From NCBI GenBank assembly GCA_903885855.1, contig CAISKG010000535.1:1-8934 (forward strand): 8,934 nucleotides of DNA. Direction: 5' to 3'. Position numbers and translations under genes: made by a program. This DNA is from an uncultured Planctomycetaceae bacterium (GTDB lineage: Bacteria; Planctomycetota; Planctomycetia; Pirellulales; UBA1268). Of this stretch, positions 1 to 6,620 are shown piece by piece (position 1 is the first letter of the stretch; every line of letters starts with the position of its first letter). The notes beneath the pieces were generated by a model that was given only the letters and a program-made list of their open reading frames with translations, was not told the origin of the DNA and searched no databases.

Positions 1-164
1 AACTGCGCGTCTGGCCGCTGCGGCGCGATCTGGTGGCGGCGCCGGCGATGGACGACAAAGTGGGGCTGTGGGTGGTGCTTGAGGCCTTCCGCCGGGCCGT
101 CGAGGCCGGGCCGCTGCGCTGCGCGTTGTTCGTCGCGCCGCGCGGCGGTCAGCCGCCGGCCTGA
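1..164 (+). pseudogene. M42-family metallo-aminopeptidase fragment, truncated before its catalytic Glu pair; 5' end outside window
   Basis: The frame starting at base 3 gives 53 residues up to a TGA at 162-164. Residues 12-32 read AAPAMDDKVGLWVVLEAFRR, close to the M42 (FrvX/glutamyl aminopeptidase-like) block in which the second Asp of the DD pair bridges the two metal ions. In that family a strand ending in a QEE motif follows about 30 residues later and supplies the catalytic and metal-binding glutamates, and more metal ligands lie further on. Here the strand starts normally (CALFV, residues 40-44) but runs into APRGGQPPA and stops, so the catalytic pair and the whole C-terminal part are absent. 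The stop overlaps by 16 bases the 3' end of the opposite-strand glycosyltransferase, whose C-terminus looks natural. This suggests the M42 gene was cut by a rearrangement, or that the assembly is chimeric here. The family call rests on one motif block. The 5' part is outside the window. Confidence 0.55.
143..158. terminator. Possible bidirectional hairpin between convergent genes
   Basis: CGGCGG (143-148) and CCGCCG (153-158) form a six-base-pair all-GC stem around a four-base loop. The loop contains the stop codon of the minus-strand glycosyltransferase (149-151), and the stem lies just before the plus-strand stop (162-164). Its place between two convergent gene ends fits a terminator or mRNA 3'-end structure. 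There is no T tract on either side, and short GC stems are common by chance at this base composition, so the call is weak. Confidence 0.25.
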
Positions 165-2438
165 CCGGCCGCCACGTGCCGGATCCACTGCTCGATCCAG
201 GGGGGCGACCAGGGATTCCAGGTGGGGTAGGCCACGCTCAGCACCGACAACCCCACGAGCAGCAGGGCCAGCGCCCGCCCGGCGCGGGAGCGTGACAGCT
301 CGTCGGCGGCGGGCACGACGGCGGCCGCCCACAACGGCGCCAGCCACAGCACCCAGCGGAATCCGCTCGACACGCCGCCGTAGTTGCGGTCGATGGGGGG
401 CCGGAGGAGGTAGAAGGCCACCACGACCACCGACACCGCGGCGATCGCCAGCGCCAGCGACGCCTGCCCCGGGCGGCCGCGCCGCCGCGGCGCGACCAGA
501 CGCGCGAGGCCCCAGGGGAGCAGCAGCCAGGCGGGGGTGAGGGAGAGGATGCCGTGGTGGCCGACGGTGGCGTGGAAGGCGTAGACCAGCGCCGACGGCT
601 CCCCCCGATCGACCCCCTTGGGATCGCGCCAGTAGCTCACCAGGCGCTTCCCGCCCGGGAGCGTGAGGGCGTAGTCGTACCAGTTGTCGGGGTCGGCGAC
701 GTCGCCCGCGGCCGGGTCGTCGGGAGGCCGCGGAGCGTGGTCCGGGGCGGCCGCGCGATGCGCGTAGGGGGGGAAGAGCGAGCCGTGGGCGGCGAGGTTC
801 GTCCCCAGGGCCAGCGCCGCCACCGCCGCGGCGCCGGCGGCCGCCAGGGCCGCGTGCCGCGGGCGATGCAGCGCGATGAGGCCGAGGACGCAGGCCGTCC
901 AGGCCAGGGCCGGCAGATCGAACGCCGCGGCGAGCGCCGCCAGCGCTCCGGCGGCGGCCCCGATCCCCGGACCGGCGTCGCCGCGGAGGATGCGAAGGAG
1001 CAACCACGCGCTCCAGGCCGCACAGGCCGCCGCGGGGAGGTGGTTGGTGAGCGACACGGCGAAGGTCGAGAGCAGCGTGCCGAAGGCAACGAGCGCCGCG
1101 CCCCACATCCGCCCCCAGTCGGTCTCGCCGCACGCCTCGACGAGGCGGAAGGCGGCCGCCAGGAGGAGGGCGAAGGGGACGAGGCTCACCACCACCAGGA
1201 GCCCCCGGCCCACCTCGAAGGGATGGTCGCCGAGCGTCCAGCCCGTCGATCGATGCACGATCCAGTAGGGGACGGCGCAGAGGATCGCCAGCAGCGGCGG
1301 CTTGCTCGAGTAGAGGCGCACGCGCCCCGTGCCGTCGTCGTGGGCGACCGCGTCGATGGTGTCCCAGCCGGGCTCGGCGACGATCCCGTCGATGGCGAAG
1401 GTGCCCTGCTCGACCAGCGCCCGCACCGTGGCCCAGCGGCTGCGGTCGTTGGCGGAAAGGAACGGGCGCAGGAGGCGCTTCCCGCGCTCGACGGAGCGGG
1501 CGATCGCGACCGGATCGACGGTCGGCCCCCCGGCCGCCTCCGCGGCGCGGGCCTTGGTCTCCGCCTCCGCCACCAGCCGGCGCTCCAGGGCGATCCGGTC
1601 GACGCTCGACACGGCGCCGATCCGGCCCAGGAGCGCCCCCAGGGCCACCGCCCCGAGGATCCGGTACACCTGCCGACGGGCGCGCGACCGGTGGGAGGGG
1701 GCCGGCGGCGCGGCGGCGCCCGGGCGGATGCGCCCCGAGATCCGGGCCAGGTCGAGAAGCCCCGTGAAGAAGCGCGTGAAGCCGTACTTGGAGCGGCCGT
1801 GGCGGCGCGGCCGGTGGCGCACCGCCTTCTCCACGACGGTGTGGCCGGCGGCGGCGGCGAGCACGGTGATGAAGCGGTGCATGTCGCCCGACAGCGCCAG
1901 CGACCGCGCCGCCTCGGCACGGAAGACCTTGAGGCCGCAATTGTGGTCGTGGAGCCACAGCCCGCTCGCGAGCCCCAGCAGCCCGTTGAAGACGCGCGAG
2001 GGGAGCGTCTTGTGCCAGGGGTCGAGGCGCGGCGTCTTCCAGCCGTTGACGATGTCGGCGCCGGGGCGGCCGCGGAGGGGGATCGGCCAAGAGCGCGAGC
2101 ATGGCGGGGATCTCGGCCGGATCGTCCTGGCCGTCGCCGTCGAGCATCGCGATCCGGGGCCCGCGGCAGCGTGCGAAGCCGTCCATCAGCGCCGCCGACT
2201 TGCCGGCGCCCGTCGCGCGCCGGATCCCCGCCACCCGCGGGTCGGCGGCGGACGCGGCGGCGATCTCCCCCCACGAGGCGTCGGTGGAGCCGTCGTCGAC
2301 GACGATCGCTTCCCAGGCGATCCCCGCCGCGTCGAGGACGCGCCCGATCTCGGCGAGCAGGGGGCCGATGTTGCCCGCCTCGTTCCGCACCGGCACGACG
2401 ACCGACAGGTCCGGCGGCGGGGAGGGGGGCGCGGGCAT
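149..2438 (-). CDS. GT2 (polyprenyl-phosphate sugar synthase-like) fused to GT-C/ArnT-like membrane glycosyltransferase; frameshifted
   Basis: Reading from ATG 2438 and dropping one base in the five-G run at 2077-2081 gives 762 residues. Residues 10-230 form a DPM1-type GT2 domain: LSVVVPVRNE (11-20), nucleotide-sugar-binding VVDDGSTD (46-53), metal-binding MLDGDGQDDP (98-107), NCGLKVF (166-172) and the HRPRRHGRSKYG end (208-219). Such domains move a sugar from a nucleotide donor to a polyprenyl phosphate on the cytoplasmic face. From about 256 to the end there are roughly ten to twelve hydrophobic segments. Between the first two lies a loop with SANDRSRW (328-335), then LYSSKPPLL (375-383), laid out like the acidic residue and KPP motif in the first external loop of ArnT/PMT GT-C enzymes; NYGG (685-688) and GFRW (692-695) follow. 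The inferred role is to make a lipid-linked sugar and transfer it outside the membrane; the acceptor is unknown. No Shine-Dalgarno precedes 2438. Alternatively, two coupled genes, the second from an internal non-ATG start such as GTG near 1672. Confidence 0.75.
2077..2081 (-). other. Single-base frame disruption in a C5 run (mRNA sense) within the glycosyltransferase
   Basis: Upstream of this point the conserved GT2 frame has codon low coordinates divisible by three and reads ...PAMLALLAD. Downstream the conserved frame is shifted and reads ...GRPGADIVNGWK. Removing one base of the five-G run (C5 in the mRNA) joins them as LLADPLRGRPGADIVNGWK, with no residue lost from either side. This is either a homopolymer error, a real inactivating insertion, or a site where the ribosome slips +1 on CCC-C. 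The data do not separate these options. That the two conserved frames differ is directly visible. Confidence 0.85.
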
Positions 2439-2449
2439 GGAGCGTGCCG

Positions 2450-2491
2450 GGAGGGGGACGGGCGGCGGGGCAAGGATACCCGTCCCCCTCC
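2450..2491. promoter_or_regulatory. Perfect 13-bp inverted repeat in the divergent intergenic region
   Basis: GGAGGGGGACGGG (2450-2462) is repeated as its exact reverse complement at 2479-2491, separated by 16 bases. It begins 12 bases upstream of the glycosyltransferase ATG (2436-2438) and ends about 110 bases upstream of the transporter start. In RNA it would form a very stable hairpin in the 5' leader of the minus-strand gene; in DNA it could be an operator for either divergent gene. A second short stem, CCGCCG/CGGCGG with a three-base loop, follows at 2493-2507. No T tract follows on either strand, so an intrinsic terminator is unlikely. Confidence 0.45.
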
Positions 2492-2547
2492 GCCGCCGCC
2501 ACGGCGGTCGTCGCGGCCGCGCGTCGGCGCTCGCGGCAGGCCGAGCG

Positions 2548-2553
2548 TAGACT
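2548..2553 (+). promoter_or_regulatory. Weak candidate -10 element upstream of the AI-2E family transporter
   Basis: TAGACT matches the TATAAT consensus at four of six positions. It is followed by a short T-rich stretch (CTCTTTTCC), the only AT-rich patch in an otherwise almost purely GC intergenic region, about 50 bases before the transporter ATG. No recognisable -35 hexamer sits 16-18 bases upstream. It is a suggestion only. Confidence 0.2.
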
Positions 2554-2602
2554 CTTTTCCCCGCCGCCCCGCCGAACGCGCCCCCGAGCGACGCACCTCC
2601 CC

Positions 2603-3757
2603 ATGCCCCGTATGCCCGAGCGCCACGCCGTCATCGCCGATTCGCCGCCGCGCCGCACCGCGCGGATGGTGTCGTTCGCCGTCCTCGTGTCGCTGGTGGC
2701 GGTGTTCGGGCTCCTCTCGCTGCGGGTGATGTCGAGCTTCCTCCTCCCGCTCCTGCTGGCGGCGATGCTGGTGGTGATCTTCGGGCCGCTCCACCGGCGA
2801 CTGCGCGACCGGATCGCGGCCCCGGAATGGGTGGCGGCGCTGCTCACGACGCTCTTCGTGCTGGTGATCGTCCTCGTGCCGCTGGTGCTGCTGGTGGCCC
2901 GCGCCGGCGGCGACGCGGTGGCCATGTACCGCAATCCCGACGAGCTGGGCGTCGAGGAGACGCTCGCCGGCCTGGTCGAGCGGGTCAACGACGCCACCGG
3001 CCTGCACCTGACCGCGGAATCGGTGGTCGACGAGCTCAAGAGCATCGGCAAGGAATGGATCGAGCCGGTCGCCACCCGCACGCCGGTGGTCGTCGCCAAG
3101 GGGCTCATCGGGCTGGTGGTGATGACGGTGGCGCTCTTCTATTTCCTCGCCGACGGCCGGCGGATGCTCGCCGCGGTGATGCGCCTCATCCCCCTCGATC
3201 CCCGCTACCAGTGGCAGCTCCTGCAGGAGTTCGAGGAGGTGAGCCGGGCGGTGGTCAGCTCGACCCTCCTGGCCGCGATCGTGCAGGCCTTCCTGGCCGG
3301 CTTCGGCTTCTGGGTCGCGGGCCTGGGGAACGTCTTCCTGCTCACGCTCCTCACCTTCTTCGGGGCCCTCGTCCCCTTCGTCGGTGCCGCGGCGGTGTGG
3401 GGGTCGGCCAGCCTGTACCTGCTGTTCGTCGCCAAGCACACGCTGGCGGCGGCCGGGCTGGCCCTGTGGGGGCTGTGCGTCGTCTCCACGGTCGACAACG
3501 TCATCAAGCCGATCGTGCTCCACGGCCAGTCGAAGCTCCACCCCCTGCTGGCCCTGCTCAGCGTGCTCGGCGGCGTGGGGGCGCTGGGGCCGATCGGGAT
3601 CTTCGTGGGCCCGATCGCCGTGGCCTTCCTCCAGGCCGCTCTCACGATGCTGCAGACGGAGCTGGTGAGCCTGGGGGAGGCTTCCCCCGACCCCGCGGCG
3701 ACCGCGCCGGGGAGTGCGGTTGCACAAACCGCCGACGAGAGGTTGAAATCCTCCTGA
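2603..3757 (+). CDS. AI-2E family transporter (PerM/UPF0118 type)
   Basis: This is a 384-residue integral inner-membrane protein, a usual length for the AI-2E transporter family, whose members include exporters of autoinducer-2 and Na+/H+ antiporters; the substrate here cannot be read from sequence. Hydrophobic segments lie at about 23-40, 44-62, 77-99, 162-182, 216-240, 243-264, 268-291 and 313-348. A soluble stretch at 101-158 separates the N-terminal helices from the rest, as in the family. Family-like motifs are ALFYFLADGRRM (177-188), VDNVIKPIVLHGQSKLHPLL (297-316) and the glycine-rich LGPIGIFVGPI (328-338). The ATG at 2603 is preferred because family proteins start shortly before the first helix; a second ATG at 2612 is nearly as good, and neither has a clear ribosome binding site. 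The frame stays open far upstream over the opposite-strand glycosyltransferase, but that part is arginine-rich shadow coding. It is divergent from the glycosyltransferase and 28 bases ahead of the next gene. Confidence 0.9.
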   Translation: MPRMPERHAVIADSPPRRTARMVSFAVLVSLVAVFGLLSLRVMSSFLLPLLLAAMLVVIFGPLHRRLRDRIAAPEWVAALLTTLFVLVIVLVPLVLLVARAGGDAVAMYRNPDELGVEETLAGLVERVNDATGLHLTAESVVDELKSIGKEWIEPVATRTPVVVAKGLIGLVVMTVALFYFLADGRRMLAAVMRLIPLDPRYQWQLLQEFEEVSRAVVSSTLLAAIVQAFLAGFGFWVAGLGNVFLLTLLTFFGALVPFVGAAAVWGSASLYLLFVAKHTLAAAGLALWGLCVVSTVDNVIKPIVLHGQSKLHPLLALLSVLGGVGALGPIGIFVGPIAVAFLQAALTMLQTELVSLGEASPDPAATAPGSAVAQTADERLKSS

Positions 3758-3776
3758 CACGGGGACTTCCCAGGAG
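3751..3776 (+). promoter_or_regulatory. Hairpin able to mask the ribosome binding site of the next gene
   Basis: CTCCTG (3751-3756) overlaps the transporter stop codon (3755-3757) and is the exact complement of CAGGAG (3771-3776), which contains the Shine-Dalgarno sequence AGGAG of the 155-residue gene starting at 3786. The loop is 14 bases. A ribosome finishing the transporter would open this stem and free the binding site, the usual layout for translational coupling. This is inferred from geometry; the six-pair stem is modest and a competing GGG/CCC pairing exists in the loop. Confidence 0.4.
3772..3776 (+). promoter_or_regulatory. Shine-Dalgarno site AGGAG for the 155-residue membrane protein
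   Basis: AGGAG lies nine bases before ATG 3786. It is the only strong ribosome binding site seen in the window; the other starts lack one. It supports the start at 3786. Confidence 0.7.
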
Positions 3777-3785
3777 ACCATACGG

Positions 3786-4253
3786 ATGCTGTTCGACACG
3801 CTCATCCTCCTCGCCGGCATGCTCATGATGGGGATCGAGGCCGCCTACGTGCCCACCGACGGCGGCGGGGGCGACTACCTGGTGCGCGTCGAGCCGGATC
3901 TGGTGCGCGACGCCAAGACCCCGTACACCCTCACCAGCGACGTGCCCGCCGACGCCCGCGACGTGCGGCGCGTGCGGATCTTCGTGGCCGATTCCTGGCC
4001 CGCCGCGGTGGAGCGCTCCGTGCAGGAGGCGGCCTCGCGCCCGCGGACGCCGGTGACGACCGTCGCCGCCAAGGGGGGCTCCATCGAATCGGGCACCGCG
4101 GCGTCGGTGGTGAACAAGCCCTGGCCGCTGCTCATCGGCAGCCTGCTGACGCTCTTCCTCTCGCTCGGAGCCAACGCCTACCTCGGCCTCCTCCTGGCGA
4201 GCATGCGGCAGCGGTACCGGCGCGACATCGGCGAGGTCGCCGAGGTGGTGTAG
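3786..4253 (+). CDS. Unrecognised small membrane-anchored protein (155 aa)
   Basis: I do not recognise this family. Residues 1-20 are hydrophobic with no positive charge before them and could act as a signal sequence or anchor. Residues 22-110 are hydrophilic and probably exported, with a compact-looking part (YLVRVEPDLV at 31-40, ITS-like TSDVPADARDVRRVRIFVAD at 50-69) followed by a Ser/Thr/Ala-rich linker. A clear transmembrane helix spans about 112-139, followed by RQRYRR (141-146), which predicts a short cytoplasmic C-terminus. The start is well supported by AGGAG nine bases upstream. It lies 28 bases after the transporter and may be translationally coupled to it, so it could be a partner of that transporter or just a neighbour. 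No enzyme motif or paired cysteine is present. The reading frame is convincing; the function is unknown. Confidence 0.8.
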   Translation: MLFDTLILLAGMLMMGIEAAYVPTDGGGGDYLVRVEPDLVRDAKTPYTLTSDVPADARDVRRVRIFVADSWPAAVERSVQEAASRPRTPVTTVAAKGGSIESGTAASVVNKPWPLLIGSLLTLFLSLGANAYLGLLLASMRQRYRRDIGEVAEVV

Positions 4254-4338
4254 GGGCGGGGACGTCGATCGAGGCGTTGGCGACGGGACCGCGGATCGGC
4301 GAATCCCGGTGGCGAGGGGTCTCCCGGGCGGGGTCGTG

Positions 4339-6609
4339 ATGCTGCCGTTCGCGCTGGCGATCTTCACCGGTGCCTTCCTCGTGTTCCTCGGGCAGCCGCT
4401 CGTGGGGAAGTACGTGCTTCCCTGGTACGGCGGCGGCCCGGGGGTGTGGACCGCCTGCCTCCTCTTCTTCCAGGGCATGCTCCTGGCGGGCTACGCCTAC
4501 GCCCACCTCCTCTCGTCGCGCTTCCGGCCGCGCACGCAGGCGCTGCTGCACGCGGCGGTGCTCGTCGGGGCGCTGTGCTTCCTGCCGCTGGCCCCCGGCG
4601 AGGGGTGGCGGCCGCGGCCGGGCGACGATCCGGTGCGCTCGATCCTCCTCCTGCTCACCGCGACGATCGGCCTCCCCTACGTCGCCCTCTCGGCCACCGG
4701 CCCGCTCCTGCAGCGCTGGTTCAGCCTGGTGCGGCCCGGCGCCTCCCCCTACCGGCTCTACGCCCTCTCCAACGTCGGCTCGCTCCTGGCGCTCGTCGGC
4801 TACCCCTTCGTCGTCGAGCCGCGGCTGCCGCGGGCCGCGCAGGCCCTCGCCTGGTCGGCCGGGGTGGCGGTGTTCGCCCTCTTCGTGGCGGTCTGTGCCG
4901 TGGCGGTGTGGCGGCGGACGCGCGGAGGCGCGGCCGCCGCGGCGGAGGACGGTGCCGCGGCGGGTGGGGGCGAGACGCCCGAGCGGGGCGACGGCATCCT
5001 CTGGGTCCTCCTCCCGGCGATCGCCTCGGTGCTGCTGGCGGCGACGACGACGCGCCTCTGCCAGGACGTGGCCGCGATGCCGCTGTTGTGGGTGCTGCCG
5101 CTGGCGGTCTACCTGGCGACCTTCATCGTCTGCTTCGATCACGCCTTCTGGTACCGCCGTGCGCCCTTCGTCTTCCTCGCGGCCCTCGGCGTGGTGGCGA
5201 GCTGGCAGGTGCTCGCATCGGGCAACGCGGTGCCGCTGCGCCACCAGGTGACGATCCACCTCGCCACGCTCGCCGCCGCCTGCATGGTCTGCCACGGCGA
5301 GCTCTACCGTCTCCGGCCGCCGGTCGAGCGCCTCACCGCCTACTACCTGTCGCTCGCCGCCGGCGGGGCCCTCGGCGGGCTGGCGGTGGCGGTGGTGGCG
5401 CCCGCGGTGTTCGACGACGATCACGAGCTCCCCGTGGGGCTGTGGATGATGATCGTGGCCCTCGGAATCCTCTCCTTCCGCCACCGCAGCCGCGCGATCC
5501 CGCTGGCGGTCGGCCTGGGGACGATCGTCGGCGTGGCGCTGCTGCCGTGGCTGCGCAGCCTCTGCAACGGCGGGATGACGCTGACGGCGGAGGCGCGGCA
5601 CTTCCTCCCCGTGGCGGCGCCGTGGGTGGGGGGATTCGCGCTGGCGTTCGTGGCCTGCATGAGCGATCCCTGGCGCCGCCGGATCGGCGGCCCGTGGCGG
5701 CCCGCGGCCGGCGGGTTCGTGATGCTCCTGGCCGGCGCGGCGGGGGGCGCCTTCGCCGCCCTGGCGGCCGACGGCCGCGAGCGCGTCGTGGAGCGGAGCC
5801 GCAATTTCTACGGCACCCTCGAGGTGCTCGAGCCCGCCGCCGACGCCGAGCGCGAGCCCCACCGGCTCCTCGTCCACGGTGCCACCACCCACGGCCTGCA
5901 GCTGGTCTCCCCCGGCCGGACGGGCATCGCCACCACCTATTACTCGACCACCAGCGGCGTGGGACGGGCGATCGACAGTCTCGACGACGGCGAGGGCTGG
6001 AAGGAGCCGCGCCGCCTCGGGCTCGTGGGCCTCGGCGTGGGCACGATCGCCGCCTACGCGCGGCGGGGCGACGCGCTGTGCATCTACGAGATCAACCCGG
6101 CCATCCGCGACCTCGCCGACCGCCGCTTCACCTTCCTCGCGGAATGCGAGGCCGACGTCGAGGTGGTGATGGGGGACGCCCGCCTGTCGATGGAGCGCGA
6201 GCTCTCCGCGGGCCGGCCGCGGCGCTTCGACGTGCTCGCGCTCGACGCCTTCTCGAGCGACGCCATCCCCGTCCACCTCCTCACGCGTGAGGCCTTCGTC
6301 GGCTACCTCTCCCACCTCGACACCGACGGGATCCTCGCGGTCCACATCTCCAACCGCTACATCGACCTGGCGCCGGTCGTGGAGCGACTGGCGGACCATT
6401 TCGGGCTCGCCGCGGTGTCGATCTCCGACGGCGGCGGCGACGGCGACGAGTGGTGGATCTACTCCTCCACCTGGGTGCTGCTCTCGCGTGACGCACGCGT
6501 CCTGGAGCGTGACGGCATCCAGGCCGCGGCCGATCCCTGCGGCAAGGGCTGGGGCTACCCGCTCTGGACCGACGACTTCGCCAGCATCTGGCCGCTGGTG
6601 ATCGACTGA
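4339..6609 (+). CDS. Fused membrane domain and spermidine-synthase-like (SAM-type fold) protein
   Basis: From ATG 4339 this is 756 residues. The N-terminal half (1-475) holds about a dozen hydrophobic segments and opens with ALAIFTGAFLVFLGQPLVGK (5-24) and GGGPGVWTACLLFFQ (31-45), the hallmark start of fused MFS/spermidine-synthase proteins. An Ala/Gly/Glu-rich loop at 196-218 splits it. The C-terminal half (488-756) is the synthase-like domain: RNFYGTLEV (488-496), HGATTHGLQL (513-522), TTYYSTTSGVG (532-542), glycine-rich cofactor loop GLVGLGVGTIAAY (561-573), acidic CIYEINP (581-587), GDARLSM (612-618) and LDAFSSDAIPVHLLTREAF (635-653), ending in PLWTDDFASIWPL. True spermidine synthases transfer aminopropyl from decarboxylated SAM; in these membrane fusions substrate and activity are not established. 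A GTG at 4309 would add ten residues, but the ATG matches where the family begins. It follows the 155-residue gene by 85 bases and converges with the ATPase gene four bases away. Confidence 0.88.
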   Translation: MLPFALAIFTGAFLVFLGQPLVGKYVLPWYGGGPGVWTACLLFFQGMLLAGYAYAHLLSSRFRPRTQALLHAAVLVGALCFLPLAPGEGWRPRPGDDPVRSILLLLTATIGLPYVALSATGPLLQRWFSLVRPGASPYRLYALSNVGSLLALVGYPFVVEPRLPRAAQALAWSAGVAVFALFVAVCAVAVWRRTRGGAAAAAEDGAAAGGGETPERGDGILWVLLPAIASVLLAATTTRLCQDVAAMPLLWVLPLAVYLATFIVCFDHAFWYRRAPFVFLAALGVVASWQVLASGNAVPLRHQVTIHLATLAAACMVCHGELYRLRPPVERLTAYYLSLAAGGALGGLAVAVVAPAVFDDDHELPVGLWMMIVALGILSFRHRSRAIPLAVGLGTIVGVALLPWLRSLCNGGMTLTAEARHFLPVAAPWVGGFALAFVACMSDPWRRRIGGPWRPAAGGFVMLLAGAAGGAFAALAADGRERVVERSRNFYGTLEVLEPAADAEREPHRLLVHGATTHGLQLVSPGRTGIATTYYSTTSGVGRAIDSLDDGEGWKEPRRLGLVGLGVGTIAAYARRGDALCIYEINPAIRDLADRRFTFLAECEADVEVVMGDARLSMERELSAGRPRRFDVLALDAFSSDAIPVHLLTREAFVGYLSHLDTDGILAVHISNRYIDLAPVVERLADHFGLAAVSISDGGGDGDEWWIYSSTWVLLSRDARVLERDGIQAAADPCGKGWGYPLWTDDFASIWPLVID

Positions 6610-6620
6610 CGCGTCAGTCG
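6603..6620. terminator. Exact 18-bp palindrome covering both convergent stop codons
   Basis: CGACTGACGCGTCAGTCG is its own reverse complement. It contains the plus-strand stop TGA (6607-6609) and the minus-strand stop (6614-6616), placed symmetrically, so both genes end in CGAC-TGA. In RNA from either strand it folds into a seven-pair stem with a CGCG loop, extendable by a U-G pair on the plus-strand transcript. This fits a shared bidirectional 3'-end structure. There is no T tract, so if it terminates it is not a classical intrinsic terminator. Confidence 0.5.

Noticed and set aside
554..2602. Long plus-strand open frame continuous with the AI-2E family transporter, which would give a protein of more than 1000 residues
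   Set aside because: It is antisense to the well-supported glycosyltransferase, its translation is low-complexity Arg/Gly/Glu-rich, and transporter family proteins begin near 2603.
3673..3688. GGGGGA/TCCCCC hairpin with a GGCT loop near the 3' end of the transporter gene
   Set aside because: It lies inside the coding sequence for a variable C-terminal tail, has no T tract, and is about 70 bases before the stop, so I see no clear role.
2186..3826. Minus-strand open frame opposite the AI-2E family transporter
   Set aside because: Its translation is His/Glu/Arg-rich with no domain, the plus strand holds a clear membrane transporter, and such mirror frames are expected at this GC content.
4254..4338. 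Gap before the spermidine-synthase-like gene, checked for a promoter, terminator or small ORF
   Set aside because: No convincing -10/-35 pair, hairpin with T tract or ribosome binding site was seen; only short GC-rich partial repeats.
4132..6399. A 755-residue minus-strand open frame opposite the spermidine-synthase-like gene
   Set aside because: It is biased to His, Arg, Glu and Gly, shows no motif, and mirrors codon positions of the confirmed plus-strand gene.
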